A stretch of 44,217 nucleotides of DNA, taken from positions 1-44,217 of the forward strand of contig JAGHJP010000029.1 of the NCBI GenBank assembly GCA_017886575.1, written 5' to 3'. Below, piece after piece: positions 7,585-15,778 of this stretch. The notes under the pieces are model-generated. The model had not been told where the DNA came from. It did not search any database and saw only the letters and a list, made by a program, of their open reading frames with translations. Every line of letters begins with the position of its first letter. Position 1 is the first letter of the stretch. A program made the position numbers and the translations under genes. Source of the stretch: Clostridia bacterium. Lineage in GTDB: Bacteria > Bacillota > Clostridia > Christensenellales > Borkfalkiaceae.

Positions 7585-7626
7585 GCCCTTTCGCGGGATA
7601 ATTTTTTATTCATCTGCCGCCGTCCG

Positions 7627-8443
7627 TCATTCGCCGAGCAAAGGCAAAAACACCAACCCGTCCACCGCATAGTACATCGTCCTTTCGCTGAGCGCCCTGT
7701 CCGACTCGCATACGAGATAATCCGCATAGGGATATACGGTCAGGTTGAAAAAGCGGTCGCTGCCGTCGATCTCTATGCGGACGCCGCCCGCCGAGCGGTA
7801 ACCGCACGCTTCGGCGCCGCAATTTCCCAGCATGGACAGAAGCTCCTCTGCCGTCACCGGAAACGGTGACCTTCAACACCGTATCTTCGGGCATGCCTGC
7901 CAGCAATTCACAATAATTTTCGACGGAGGGCGTTTCCGCCTCGACGGTCTTTTGATGGGCTTCCAGCGCGGCTGCATACTTCATCGGCCCGTGCACGCCC
8001 GCCAGAACGGCCGCCCCCGCAAAGAGCACGACCGCCGCCAGCACCGCCGCACCGACGCCCTTCCTTGGCCGCACCGGCACCCCGCCGTGAGAGCAGACGC
8101 TCTCGGCAACGCAGCAGACGACGAGCGCGGCGAGAGCAATGCAGAAGAGGGGCGTCAGATCGCCGTAACAGAGCTGCGAACCGAGCGCCGCCAAGGCAAG
8201 AAAGACGATGCCGACCGCATATTTTGCGATCATGAAAGCGCGGGGCGACGCGGAGAAATATTGCAGCGCGGTCAGCCCGACAAACATCCCCGTGCAGATG
8301 AAACTTGAAATTTCCAAAAAGAGCGCCGCCATGCCGAAGAGGCTGTACAGATTATAGCGAAACACAAAGTGGATGCCGACGAGCAGCGCGACGAGCGCGG
8401 CGCTGCCGATAAAACCGACAGCCGTACCAATTTTCTGTTTCAT
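7627..8443 (-). pseudogene. Membrane protein of unknown function with a frameshift
   Basis: The N-terminal part (8443 to about 7865, roughly 190 residues) is a multi-pass membrane protein with about five or six hydrophobic segments. From about 7865 the original frame turns into an Arg-rich nonsense tail, while the next frame (7857-7627) gives a natural-looking 76 residues (from TAEELLSMLGNCGAEACGY to LVFLPLLGE). One extra G in TTTCCGGTGACGG would explain the shift; an intact protein would be about 270 residues. The start at 8443 has AGAGGAAAAGGAC upstream. The ENYCELLAGMPEDTVLKV region resembles the proteins at 4153-4761 and 3151-4092. It is either a recent mutation or a sequencing error. Confidence 0.65.
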
Positions 8444-8522
8444 GTCCTTTTCCTCTCTTTTTCCCTGTCGGGCGCGCCGAAGGCGGATTCCTTTTTCTCC
8501 CTCCGACGATATTCTCATTTAC

Positions 8523-8551
8523 AGTATAGCAGGAAAGGACGGTTTTGTCAA
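8523..8551 (-). promoter_or_regulatory. Sigma-A promoter of the frameshifted membrane-protein gene
   Basis: On the minus strand: TTGACA (8551-8546), a 17-bp spacer and TATACT (8528-8523). It leaves a 5' untranslated region of about 73 nt before the ATG at 8443. Confidence 0.75.
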
Positions 8552-8618
8552 CGGCCCGCTCCGTCCCGAAAAAGTGAAATTTTTTGCGCTTTCCGGGGCA
8601 AAGAGGCTTTTCCCTTTT

Positions 8619-8801
8619 TCAACGGTTGAATGCGGGGCGGCGCGGCTCCGCGTCCGCATGGCGCAGCCCCCTTCTCTCCCCCAACTCGGCGATCGTCTCG
8701 AGCGCGGTCTTGTTCCGTTGCAGTCTCTCCCGCAGCCGCCGCTCCTCCGCCGACAGCCGTTCGCCGCCGAATATCTGATAGTCGAAATAAAACCCTTTCA
8801 C
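8619..8801 (-). CDS. Small charged protein divergent from the WYL regulator
   Basis: A 60-residue ORF, rich in Arg and Glu with a helical stretch (SAEERRLRERLQRNKTALETIAEL). A GTG start at 8801 is preferred because AAGGAGG lies 9 nt upstream; an ATG at 8810 abuts that site. The strong ribosome-binding site and shared control region with the WYL gene argue that it is real. No family is recognised; it may be a target or partner of the regulator. Confidence 0.5.
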   Translation of the reverse strand: MKGFYFDYQIFGGERLSAEERRLRERLQRNKTALETIAELGERRGLRHADAEPRRPAFNR

Positions 8802-8863
8802 GGTTTTCATCCTCCTTATTTTTGCTTTTGCAAGAGTATTGACATTATTTTATGATATAATAC

Positions 8864-8892
8864 TTGACAAATATTGTCATATATATTAAAAT
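8864..8892 (+). promoter_or_regulatory. Promoter and operator-like repeat of the WYL regulator
   Basis: TTGACA (8864-8869), a 17-bp spacer and TAAAAT (8887-8892). A perfect inverted repeat TGACAA-N3-TTGTCA (8865-8879) overlaps the -35 box, a likely autoregulatory operator. A second TTGACA at 8839 and very AT-rich DNA lie just upstream, in the shared region with the divergent small gene. Confidence 0.65.
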
Positions 8893-8936
8893 TTTCCAAA
8901 AAACAAAAAAATTTTTCCGCGGAGGAGAAAAAGGGA

Positions 8937-9860
8937 ATGAAGTATCAGATCATCATGGACATGTTTTTCACGCTGCTTGCCCGCAAGCGGGTGAGCGCGG
9001 CCGAGCTGGCGGCGCGCTACGGCGTGTCCGTCCGCTCGATCTACCGCTATGTGGAAGAACTGACGGTGTCGGGCGTGCCCGTCGACATAGCGCACGGGCG
9101 GTACGGCGGCGTGTATATATCGGACGCCTACAAACTGCCCGTCAACTTCCTCAACAAAGCGGAATATCGCGCGACGCTGGACGCCATGCAGGCGATGCGC
9201 GGGCAGATCGAGGACGCCGCGCTCGATTCCGCCATTGAAAAAATTTCCAGCCAATACAAAAAAACGGACGCGGAACTGCCCGTGCGGGGGGATGTGATCG
9301 TCGACAGCAGCGCCTGGGGCGATTACCGCTTCCGCGATAAGATAGAATTGTTACAGCGGGCGGTACGGGAAAAGGAATGCCTGGAGATCGATTACGTCGC
9401 GCGCACGGGCGAAGAGACCCGCCGCACCGTCGAGCCGCACGTTCTCGTCTACAAACAGAACGTGTGGTACATCTATGCGTGGTGCCGCAAGCGCGCGGCG
9501 TTCCGCCTGTTCAAGGTCGGCAGGATCCGCATGGCGGTCCGCACGGGGCAGACGTTCGAAAAGCGGGACTTTTCGCCCGAGGACATTCCCCTGCGGTTCG
9601 ACCGCGAAGACGGGGAGCCCGTGGAAGTGGAGCTGGAGATCTCGCCCGCCGCCCTGCCCGACGTCGAAGAGTGGCTGGGCGTGGACTGCATCCGCCGCAC
9701 AAAGGACGGAAAACTTTCCGCCGTCGTCGCCCTGCCCGACGACGAGGGGCTTATCCGTAAACTTTTGGGCTTGGGCGCGGGGGTGCGGGTGCTTGCCCCC
9801 GAACGGGTGAAAGCCGCCGTGAAGGCCGCGGCGGAAAAAATGATCTCCCAGTACGGCTGA
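8937..9860 (+). CDS. WYL-domain transcriptional regulator (YafY type)
   Basis: A 307-residue regulator. An N-terminal HTH_11-type helix-turn-helix (residues about 8-45: KRVSAAELAARYGVSVRSIYRYVEEL) is followed by a WYL domain (about 135-215: IDYVARTGEETRRTVEPHVLVYK, VWYIYAWC, FRLFKVGRI) and a WCX-like C-terminal extension. WYL proteins sense nucleotide or small ligands and often control DNA-repair, metabolic or defence genes; the ligand here is unknown. The frame is open to 8874, but the ATG at 8937 was chosen because GGAGGAGAAAAAGGGA precedes it. It lies divergent from a small ORF. Confidence 0.9.
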   Translation: MKYQIIMDMFFTLLARKRVSAAELAARYGVSVRSIYRYVEELTVSGVPVDIAHGRYGGVYISDAYKLPVNFLNKAEYRATLDAMQAMRGQIEDAALDSAIEKISSQYKKTDAELPVRGDVIVDSSAWGDYRFRDKIELLQRAVREKECLEIDYVARTGEETRRTVEPHVLVYKQNVWYIYAWCRKRAAFRLFKVGRIRMAVRTGQTFEKRDFSPEDIPLRFDREDGEPVEVELEISPAALPDVEEWLGVDCIRRTKDGKLSAVVALPDDEGLIRKLLGLGAGVRVLAPERVKAAVKAAAEKMISQYG

Positions 9861-9968
9861 ACGCCCACGGGAGAAATTGAAAAAAATCATACTTTAATAC
9901 TTTGCGCCCGCTTTGCATACGATATAGATACGAGAATATCCGCCGCAGGGCGGAAGGAGGCGCGGCGC

Positions 9969-11003
9969 ATGAAAAAAATCGTATTCACGGGCGGCGGCAG
10001 CGCGGGGCATGTGATGCCTAACATCGCACTCATGGAGGAATTGCAGGACCGGTACGACCTATGCTACATCGGCTCGGACGGCGTGGAAAAGCGCATCGTC
10101 GCGCCCTTAAAGATCCCCTACGGACAGATCGCCTGTCCCAAATTCGTCCGCGGGTTCTCTCTGCGCAATTTTTCCATTCCCCTCGCCCTGCGGCGGGCGG
10201 TGAAAGAGGCGGAGGAAAAACTTGCCGCCATCCGACCCGATCTCGTCTTTTCCAAGGGCGGCTACGTCGCCCTGCCCGTGGTTTTTGCGGCAAAAAGGCT
10301 GAAAATACCCTGCCTCACGCACGAAAGCGACCTGACATTAGGGCTTGCCAACCGGCTGATGGCGGGGCGTTGCGCCTTTGTCCTCACGTCCTTCCCCGAA
10401 ACCGCCGAAAGCGTCATCAACGGGCGGTACACCGGATCGCCCCTCCGCCGTTCGGTTTTCGGCTCCGACGCGGGCATGGCAAGGGCAAAATACGGCTTTG
10501 CCTCGCGACACAAACCCGTTTTGCTCGTCCTCGGGGGCGGCTCGGGCAGCGCGGCGATCAATGCCGCCCTGCGCAAAGATTTGTTTTCCCTCTGCAAAAA
10601 GTACTACATTCTGCACCTCTGCGGCAGAGGAAACGCCGTGGAGAGCAACGCCGCGGGGTATATGCAGCGGGAGTTCGAGGAGGACATGGGTGCCGCCTAT
10701 GCCTGCGCCGACGCCGTCGTTGCACGCGCCGGCTCGAACACCGTGTTTGAAACGCTCGCCCTGAAAAAGCCCGCCCTGTTCATCCCCCTGCAAAACGCCC
10801 GCACCCGCGGCGACCAGGTGAAGAACGCCCGTTATTTTGAAGAACGGGGGATGTGTCGCGTGCTTCCGGAACGCAATCTCGACAATCTGGAGGCCGCCAT
10901 AGACGGCCTGATGCAGGATTCCGCCCTGCGCAAGAACCTGAAAAACTGCGACGTGGAGAGCGGCAACGAAAGGATCGTCGCCTGCATGGAAGAACTGCTG
11001 TGA
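9969..11003 (+). CDS. MurG-like glycosyltransferase outside the division cluster
   Basis: A 344-residue GT28-family protein like MurG, which adds GlcNAc to lipid I to make lipid II at the cytoplasmic membrane. Seen: the N-terminal glycine loop FTGGGSAGHVMPN, FSKGGYVALPVVFAAKRL, HESDLTLGLANR, then the UDP-binding domain with LVLGGGSGSAAIN and the donor-site region ARAGSNTVFETLALKKPALFIPL. The typical acceptor loop reads HESD rather than the HEQN usual in canonical MurG. It stands alone after a WYL regulator rather than in a mur/fts cluster, so it may be a second MurG or another UDP-sugar glycosyltransferase. AGGAGG lies before the ATG; a terminator follows at 11267. Confidence 0.85.
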   Translation: MKKIVFTGGGSAGHVMPNIALMEELQDRYDLCYIGSDGVEKRIVAPLKIPYGQIACPKFVRGFSLRNFSIPLALRRAVKEAEEKLAAIRPDLVFSKGGYVALPVVFAAKRLKIPCLTHESDLTLGLANRLMAGRCAFVLTSFPETAESVINGRYTGSPLRRSVFGSDAGMARAKYGFASRHKPVLLVLGGGSGSAAINAALRKDLFSLCKKYYILHLCGRGNAVESNAAGYMQREFEEDMGAAYACADAVVARAGSNTVFETLALKKPALFIPLQNARTRGDQVKNARYFEERGMCRVLPERNLDNLEAAIDGLMQDSALRKNLKNCDVESGNERIVACMEELL

Positions 11004-11242
11004 TCGCCGCCCCGCAAGGTGCGCCCGTGCATGTTTTGCGCGGGCGCGTTCTTACGGGCATGTCCCGCTCCTTTTTGTCGTCGTTTGCCGATATGCAGCC
11101 CCGCCGCGCTCTGTGCCCCCTGTACCTTCCGCGCCAAATTTTTCCGCCCGTGCCCCTTTATCAATTCGTCGCCTGCGCATGCGCGCATGCGCACACAGGA
11201 ACACATGCGCCGCCGTTCCCCCTTTCCCCTTCTGCGGCACCG

Positions 11243-11270
11243 CCCTCCCGCTTCCCGTTCCCCCGTCCCC
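11243..11270 (-). other. G-quadruplex-capable tract, next to alternating purine-pyrimidine DNA
   Basis: The 330-bp gap after murG holds no recognisable gene. Its minus strand carries five runs of three or more G separated by 1-4 nt (11243-11270), matching the usual G-quadruplex pattern. About 50 bp upstream is an alternating purine-pyrimidine stretch (GCGCATGCGCGCATGCGCAC near 11176-11195) that could adopt Z-DNA. No role is known. Confidence 0.5.
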
Positions 11271-11297
11271 GCCGGACACTTTCCGGCGGGGTTTTTT
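11267..11297 (+). terminator. Terminator before the GntR operon
   Basis: CCCCGCCGG / CCGGCGGGG stem with a 7-nt loop and six T. It ends the murG transcript or any RNA from the 11.0-11.27 kb gap. Confidence 0.9.
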
Positions 11298-11336
11298 CAT
11301 CCGAAAAAAATTTTTCGAGAAAATCGCGTAAAACTC

Positions 11337-11378
11337 TTGACAAATGCGTGCTTACTGTTTATACTGTATATAAACAGT
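11337..11378 (+). promoter_or_regulatory. Promoter with GntR (YtrA-type) operator
   Basis: TTGACA (11337-11342), a 17-bp spacer and TATACT (11360-11365). A perfect 10-bp inverted repeat ACTGTTTATA-N5-TATAAACAGT (11354-11378) covers the -10 box and start site, so binding would block RNA polymerase. It is the obvious site for the GntR protein encoded just downstream. Confidence 0.85.
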
Positions 11379-11393
11379 TGAGGAGGCGAGCGG

Positions 11394-11771
11394 ATGAACA
11401 TATTCATCGACAACCGCAGCGGCGCGCCGATATACGACCAGATATACACGCAGATCAAGGACCTGATCGTCGGCGGAAAACTTGCCGAGGGCGACGCGCT
11501 GCCGTCCATACGCAACCTTGCCAAGGACCTGCGCATCAGCGTGATCACGACCAAGCGGGCGTACGACGAGCTGGAAAGAGAAGGGTTCATCTTCACCGTC
11601 GCGGGGAAGGGTTGCTTCGTCGCACCGCAAAACGCCGAACTGCTGCGGGAAGAGAGCCTGAAACGGATCGAGGGGCACATGCGCGCGATCGCCAACGAGG
11701 CGGCGGCATGCGGCCTGTCGAAGGAAGAACTTGCCGACATGTACGCGCTCGTTGCCGAGGAAGGGCAATAA
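11394..11771 (+). CDS. GntR-family regulator, YtrA subfamily
   Basis: A 125-residue repressor. The N-terminal winged helix-turn-helix reads PIYDQIYTQIKDLIVGGKL, LPSIRNLAKDLRISVITTKRAYDELEREGF, then a short C-terminal helical tail (residues about 75-125) without a ligand domain, as in YtrA-type proteins. These usually repress an adjacent ABC-transporter operon, which is what follows. A perfect operator overlaps its own promoter, implying autoregulation. GGAGG precedes the ATG. The inducing signal is unknown; related systems respond to cell-wall-active compounds. Confidence 0.92.
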   Translation: MNIFIDNRSGAPIYDQIYTQIKDLIVGGKLAEGDALPSIRNLAKDLRISVITTKRAYDELEREGFIFTVAGKGCFVAPQNAELLREESLKRIEGHMRAIANEAAACGLSKEELADMYALVAEEGQ

Positions 11772-11813
11772 ATACGCCGCACGGGCGCAAAAAATTCCGA
11801 AGGGAGAACAGCA

Positions 11814-12704
11814 ATGAACGAAAATGCGATCGAAATTCACGATTTGACCAAGAAACGGGGCAAATTTTCCATACAAGACCTGTCGCTGACCCTGCCGAAG
11901 GGGTGCATCATGGGGCTCGTCGGCGAAAACGGCGCGGGCAAGACCACCCTCATCCGCCTGATTTTGGGCGCACTGCAAAAGGACGGCGGCAGCATCGCCG
12001 TGCTGGGCAGGGAGAGCGGCGGAAAGGACTTCCGCTCCGTCAAGGAGGACATCGGCGTGGTGCCCGACGAGATCGGCTTTCCCTATTCCATGAACGCGAA
12101 ACTCGTCGGCAGCGTCATGCGCCGCACCTACAAAAAATGGGACGAGGCGCTGTATGAAAAATATCTTGCCGACATGTCCCTGCCCGCTTCGCAGCCCTTC
12201 AAGGACTATTCGCGGGGCATGAAGATGAAACTCGGCATTGCCGTCGCCCTCTCCCATCGTCCGCAGCTGCTTATCCTCGACGAGGCGACCAACGGGCTGG
12301 ACCCCGTGGCGCGGGACGAGGCGGTGACCGCCTTCGGCGAGTTCACGCGGGACGAGGGACACGCCGTGCTCATCTCCTCGCACATCGTGGGCGACCTGGA
12401 AAAGATATGCGACTATATCGCCTTCCTGCACAAGGGGAAACTGCTGCTGTGCGAAGAGAAGGACGCCCTGCTGGAAAAATACGGCGTGCTGCGCTGCCCG
12501 AAAGAAAGCCTTGCCGGCCTGCCCGAGGGGGCGGTCGCGGGCAAACGGGAATCGCCCTACGGCGTGGAAGCGTTGGTGAGAAGAGACCTGTTGCCCGAGG
12601 GCATGCCCGTGAGCAACGTGTCGCTCGAAGAGTTGTTCGTCTTTATGGTGAAGGGAAACGGCGCGGCGGAAACCGCGTCTTTCGAGGAGGATTTTTTCGC
12701 ATGA
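11814..12704 (+). CDS. ABC transporter ATP-binding protein
   Basis: A 296-residue nucleotide-binding subunit. Walker A is GENGAGKTT (near residue 38), the signature is YSRGMKMKL (a variant of LSGGQ found in ABC-2-type exporters), and Walker B is LLILDEATNGLD, followed by the SSHI switch His. A C-terminal extension of about 70 residues follows the ATPase core, as in YtrB/BcrA-like exporters. It lies 42 bp after the GntR gene and overlaps the permease start (ATGA), so regulator, ATPase and permease form one operon. The substrate is unknown. Confidence 0.93.
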   Translation: MNENAIEIHDLTKKRGKFSIQDLSLTLPKGCIMGLVGENGAGKTTLIRLILGALQKDGGSIAVLGRESGGKDFRSVKEDIGVVPDEIGFPYSMNAKLVGSVMRRTYKKWDEALYEKYLADMSLPASQPFKDYSRGMKMKLGIAVALSHRPQLLILDEATNGLDPVARDEAVTAFGEFTRDEGHAVLISSHIVGDLEKICDYIAFLHKGKLLLCEEKDALLEKYGVLRCPKESLAGLPEGAVAGKRESPYGVEALVRRDLLPEGMPVSNVSLEELFVFMVKGNGAAETASFEEDFFA

Positions 12705-13336
12705 AAGGTTTACTGATCAAGGATCTCTATATGGCGTTCCGCCACTGCGGCGTGCTGCTCGTCATCGCGCTGGTGTTCATCGGCGTATCGATCGCGGACG
12801 CGGACAACGCGCTCTTTGCATTCTTCCCCGCCCTCTTTGCGGGCGTCGTCCCCCTGACCGTCATGAGTTGCGACGAGCAGTGCAAGTGGAACGAATACGC
12901 CGACGGGCTGCCCTATTCCCGCGCACAGATGGTTTCCGTCAAATACATTTTAGGATTGCTGTGCTTCGTCCCTCTCTGCATTCTGAGCGTGGCGGGATTT
13001 ATGCTGCGCGCGGCGGTCCTGCAGCAATCGGTCGAAGCCGCGCAATTGTGCGCCGACGCCGCCCTGCTGTTTGCCGTCAACCTCCTGTTCCCCGCCTGCA
13101 CGCTGCCCTTCTTCTTCCGCTTCGGCGCGAACAAGGGACGAATCGCCTATTATGCCGTCATCGGCGCATTTTTCGCCTTCGTCGCCGCCCTCGGCATTTC
13201 TTCGTTCGGCGCGCCCGCCGCGGAACCCATAGCGATTCCCGCCTATGCCGCCTACATTTTCCTTGGCTGCGCCGCGCTGCTCTTTGCCATCTCCTGGCTG
13301 TTGTCCGTTTGGTTTTACCGGAAAAGAGAGTTTTAA
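12701..13336 (+). CDS. ABC-2-type permease
   Basis: A 211-residue membrane protein with six hydrophobic segments (near residues 16-32, 38-53, 83-105, 118-140, 150-168 and 180-205). It opens with MKGLLIKDLYMAFR, common for ABC-2 permeases of this class. Its ATG overlaps the stop codon of the ATPase gene, so the two are translated together. The pair probably forms an exporter; the substrate cannot be told from sequence. Confidence 0.88.
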   Translation: MKGLLIKDLYMAFRHCGVLLVIALVFIGVSIADADNALFAFFPALFAGVVPLTVMSCDEQCKWNEYADGLPYSRAQMVSVKYILGLLCFVPLCILSVAGFMLRAAVLQQSVEAAQLCADAALLFAVNLLFPACTLPFFFRFGANKGRIAYYAVIGAFFAFVAALGISSFGAPAAEPIAIPAYAAYIFLGCAALLFAISWLLSVWFYRKREF

Positions 13337-13387
13337 TCCCTCCGGCAAACAGCGCCGCCTGCGTTTGCCGGAACTGCCTGCGGCACA

Positions 13388-13431
13388 AGAAAAGCCGCGC
13401 CCCGTTTTTGAAAACGGCGGCGCGGCTTTTG
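13388..13431 (+). terminator. Terminator of the GntR-ABC operon
   Basis: AAAAGCCGCGCC pairs with GGCGCGGCTTTT around an inner CCGTTTT/AAAACGG hairpin. It can stop transcription in both directions, also serving the DUF262 gene on the minus strand. Confidence 0.85.
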
Positions 13432-13500
13432 CTGTCATTCGCTTATTTCCATGCACCCATGCTCACAATTACATGTGTACATATAAAAAACTACCTCAAA

Positions 13501-15587
13501 TCAATCATCGTCATCTTCTTCGCTCGGTTCTTCAGCTACGATATTGACTTCAAAATCATCCTTGGAAAAACCATATTCCGAAAGCAAATTTTCAATAAAG
13601 CGCATACAGGACCAAGCAGACAAATTCGCTTCCAAAAAGACCCCTTCTTTTACCTTCCAAGGCCACCGCATGCCTTCGCCGTCAGTGTTGATATGTACAT
13701 GCTTTTTTTTGTGGTAAAGGAATATTTCTTCCCCGCAAGTTCTTCAAGTTTCCCGGGGCACTTCTTATCCAAAATTTTGATAACATCCAAAAGCATGAGT
13801 GCATATCTTTTTTGGCGATACGTTTCACCAAACAACTTGAAAGAAACTAATTTTTTGCCTGTTATATCATCGTAATCGTCAAGCGTAAGAGTTTCTACAT
13901 AATCAAATTCGATTGCGTCATCCTCAATTCGTTCAATCTTATATCTGCTTGTTATAATCCCTGCAAGCCTCCTGGCTCGGTTACGAATATCTTCAATTGT
14001 CCAACTTTCCTTGTCGAGAACATCGCTGTTTAATATGACTGCCTTGGAATTTTCACGGATAATTTCCCTCTTTTCTATAAAACTTTTGTTGGAAAGTTCG
14101 GGGTTATAACCGGTTACAGAAAGATTGCCGAGAGTATGCACATATTCCTCGTGTTCTTCCGGTTTTATATGACTCCAATCTGCACTTAAAGTTTGCGGCA
14201 TTATATGTTCTATCGTCAGATTTTCAGGCTGTAACACTTCTTTACCGTCACCATTTTCTATATCGAGAAGTAAGAAACGACACAGAACGTTATTGCCGTA
14301 GATCTTTGCCGTTTGCAATGCACGCGCAAATTCACTTTCCGAAGGTATTACGTCCTTGGAGGAAACAGTAAACAAAAATTTATTGAGTGTTTGATAATAT
14401 TTCTGCTTATTCGAAGTAACCTTAAAGATACGATTATACAAATATGTGAACAATCCTCGCAAAGTGTTGGAGGGAACGCCACAGACAAGTCTGCGAATCA
14501 GATATGCAAGGATAAGATTGAGCACCTTTTCCACAGTATGCTCATCAATTACGCCGTTGTTAAAATCATCGAATACATGCAGCAAGAACGGATAGCAGGT
14601 TGTCTGATTTAGTATGCGCAATTTTCGCAAGCACCGTCGAATCGGTTCGGAATATTTTGGACTTTCATAAACGAAAGCTCCGTAAATTCCTGCATAGTAA
14701 CGAAGTTCCTGCAAACTGCTCTCCTGCGAATAACCGCTATCCTTAAACAATTTGACAAAGCTGTTGTACAGTTGACGGCTTTTTACAGGCTTACTTGTCT
14801 TGTATATAATATATAATGTAAAAAAATCATCAAGATATGAAAGGTCCGTTTTCTTTTGCAAAGACTTTTCTATATGCAACCAATAGTTTTCATACAGCTC
14901 TTCCTGATTTTCGGCATTCATGAGCAGGAAGTTGCGTATCAGATCCGCATTTGTCAGTTCCAATCCGGTAGAATTGATACTTTCAAAAATGACTTGCGGG
15001 TCATCTTCACCTTTTGTGAGCACGATTTCCACTATTTCAAGTTTTGTAAGCGCATCTAAAATTCTCGAAGGGGCAATGCCTTTTTCTGCCCAACATTCAA
15101 ATCTTTCCTTGCATCTTAAATAATTACGGTAGATGTGCGTGTCCTCGTCCATTTCCTCTTCTTTCCCTTCTAAAAGAAGCAAAAATTGGGCGTTGTCAGA
15201 TTTTATGGGCTTTAGTTTTACCTTAAATTCCTCATCGCAATATTTGTTATGAAGATACTGCTCTTCTATTTCGTGGTAACATTCATCGCCTGCATTTTTA
15301 GCGACCACAGAGAGCGCCTTTAATATCAGCATGAGCGTCGTAAGACGCTGCTGACCATCTATAATTATATACTCCTGCAAAGAAAAACCGCCGTTTTTTG
15401 CCGCCATAAAAACAATTGTACCGAGAAAATGTTTTTCTCCGCTATCAATAATATCTTTTATATCATCCAATAAGCGGTCACAATTAGTCTCCGACCAATC
15501 GTAATTACGTTGGTATACGGGAATACGGAAAAGAACTTTGTTCGTACCGATAAAATCCCTCAACATCCAAAGTTTGTGCGCGTCCAT
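13501..15587 (-). pseudogene. GmrSD-like DUF262/DUF1524 protein, frameshifted near its C-terminus
   Basis: A DUF262 plus DUF1524 protein, the architecture of GmrSD type IV restriction and related anti-phage nucleases. Seen: IPVYQRNYDW and IDGQQRLTTLMLIL in the N-terminal DUF262 (ParB-like NTPase), and EHIMPQ with LGNLSVTGYNPELSNKSFIEKR in the C-terminal HNH-like DUF1524. The first frame stops at 13650 after a short odd tail, while the next frame continues as DGEGMRWPWKVKEGVFLEAN to a TGA at 13501, ending in an Asp/Glu-rich tail. An extra AC near 13690 would explain the break. Start 15587 was chosen for GAGGAG 7 nt upstream. It is clearly more AT-rich than its neighbours, suggesting horizontal transfer. 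The nuclease core is complete, so it could still work. Confidence 0.85.
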
Positions 15588-15674
15588 GCCCATTCTCCTC
15601 AAACACGTTTTTCTGCAAAAATGAAGATAGTAGAAATAAAAGAATTTTCTCTATAGCGATCTCTGCATATCCAC

Positions 15675-15703
15675 ATTATATCCTTTCGACGCGCAAAAGT
15701 CAA
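15675..15703 (-). promoter_or_regulatory. Sigma-A promoter of the DUF262 gene
   Basis: On the minus strand: TTGACT (15703-15698), a 17-bp spacer and TATAAT (15680-15675), about 88 bp before the start codon. The leader between them is AT-rich with no clear structure. Confidence 0.75.
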
Positions 15704-15778
15704 TGGGCGGCGCAAAGTTGTTTATCTGCTTTTATGCCGATATGCACGGGCATGCAGACGAAAGGCGGAGTGACTGGT

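Noticed and set aside
7329-7620. T-box riboswitch upstream of tyrS
   Set aside because: Neither the conserved T-box antiterminator sequence nor a specifier loop could be found; the region is explained better by a Tyr-rich leader ORF plus terminator.
11394-13336. Bacteriocin-immunity function of the GntR-ABC operon
   Set aside because: No bacteriocin precursor or modification gene is adjacent; only a generic exporter can be supported.
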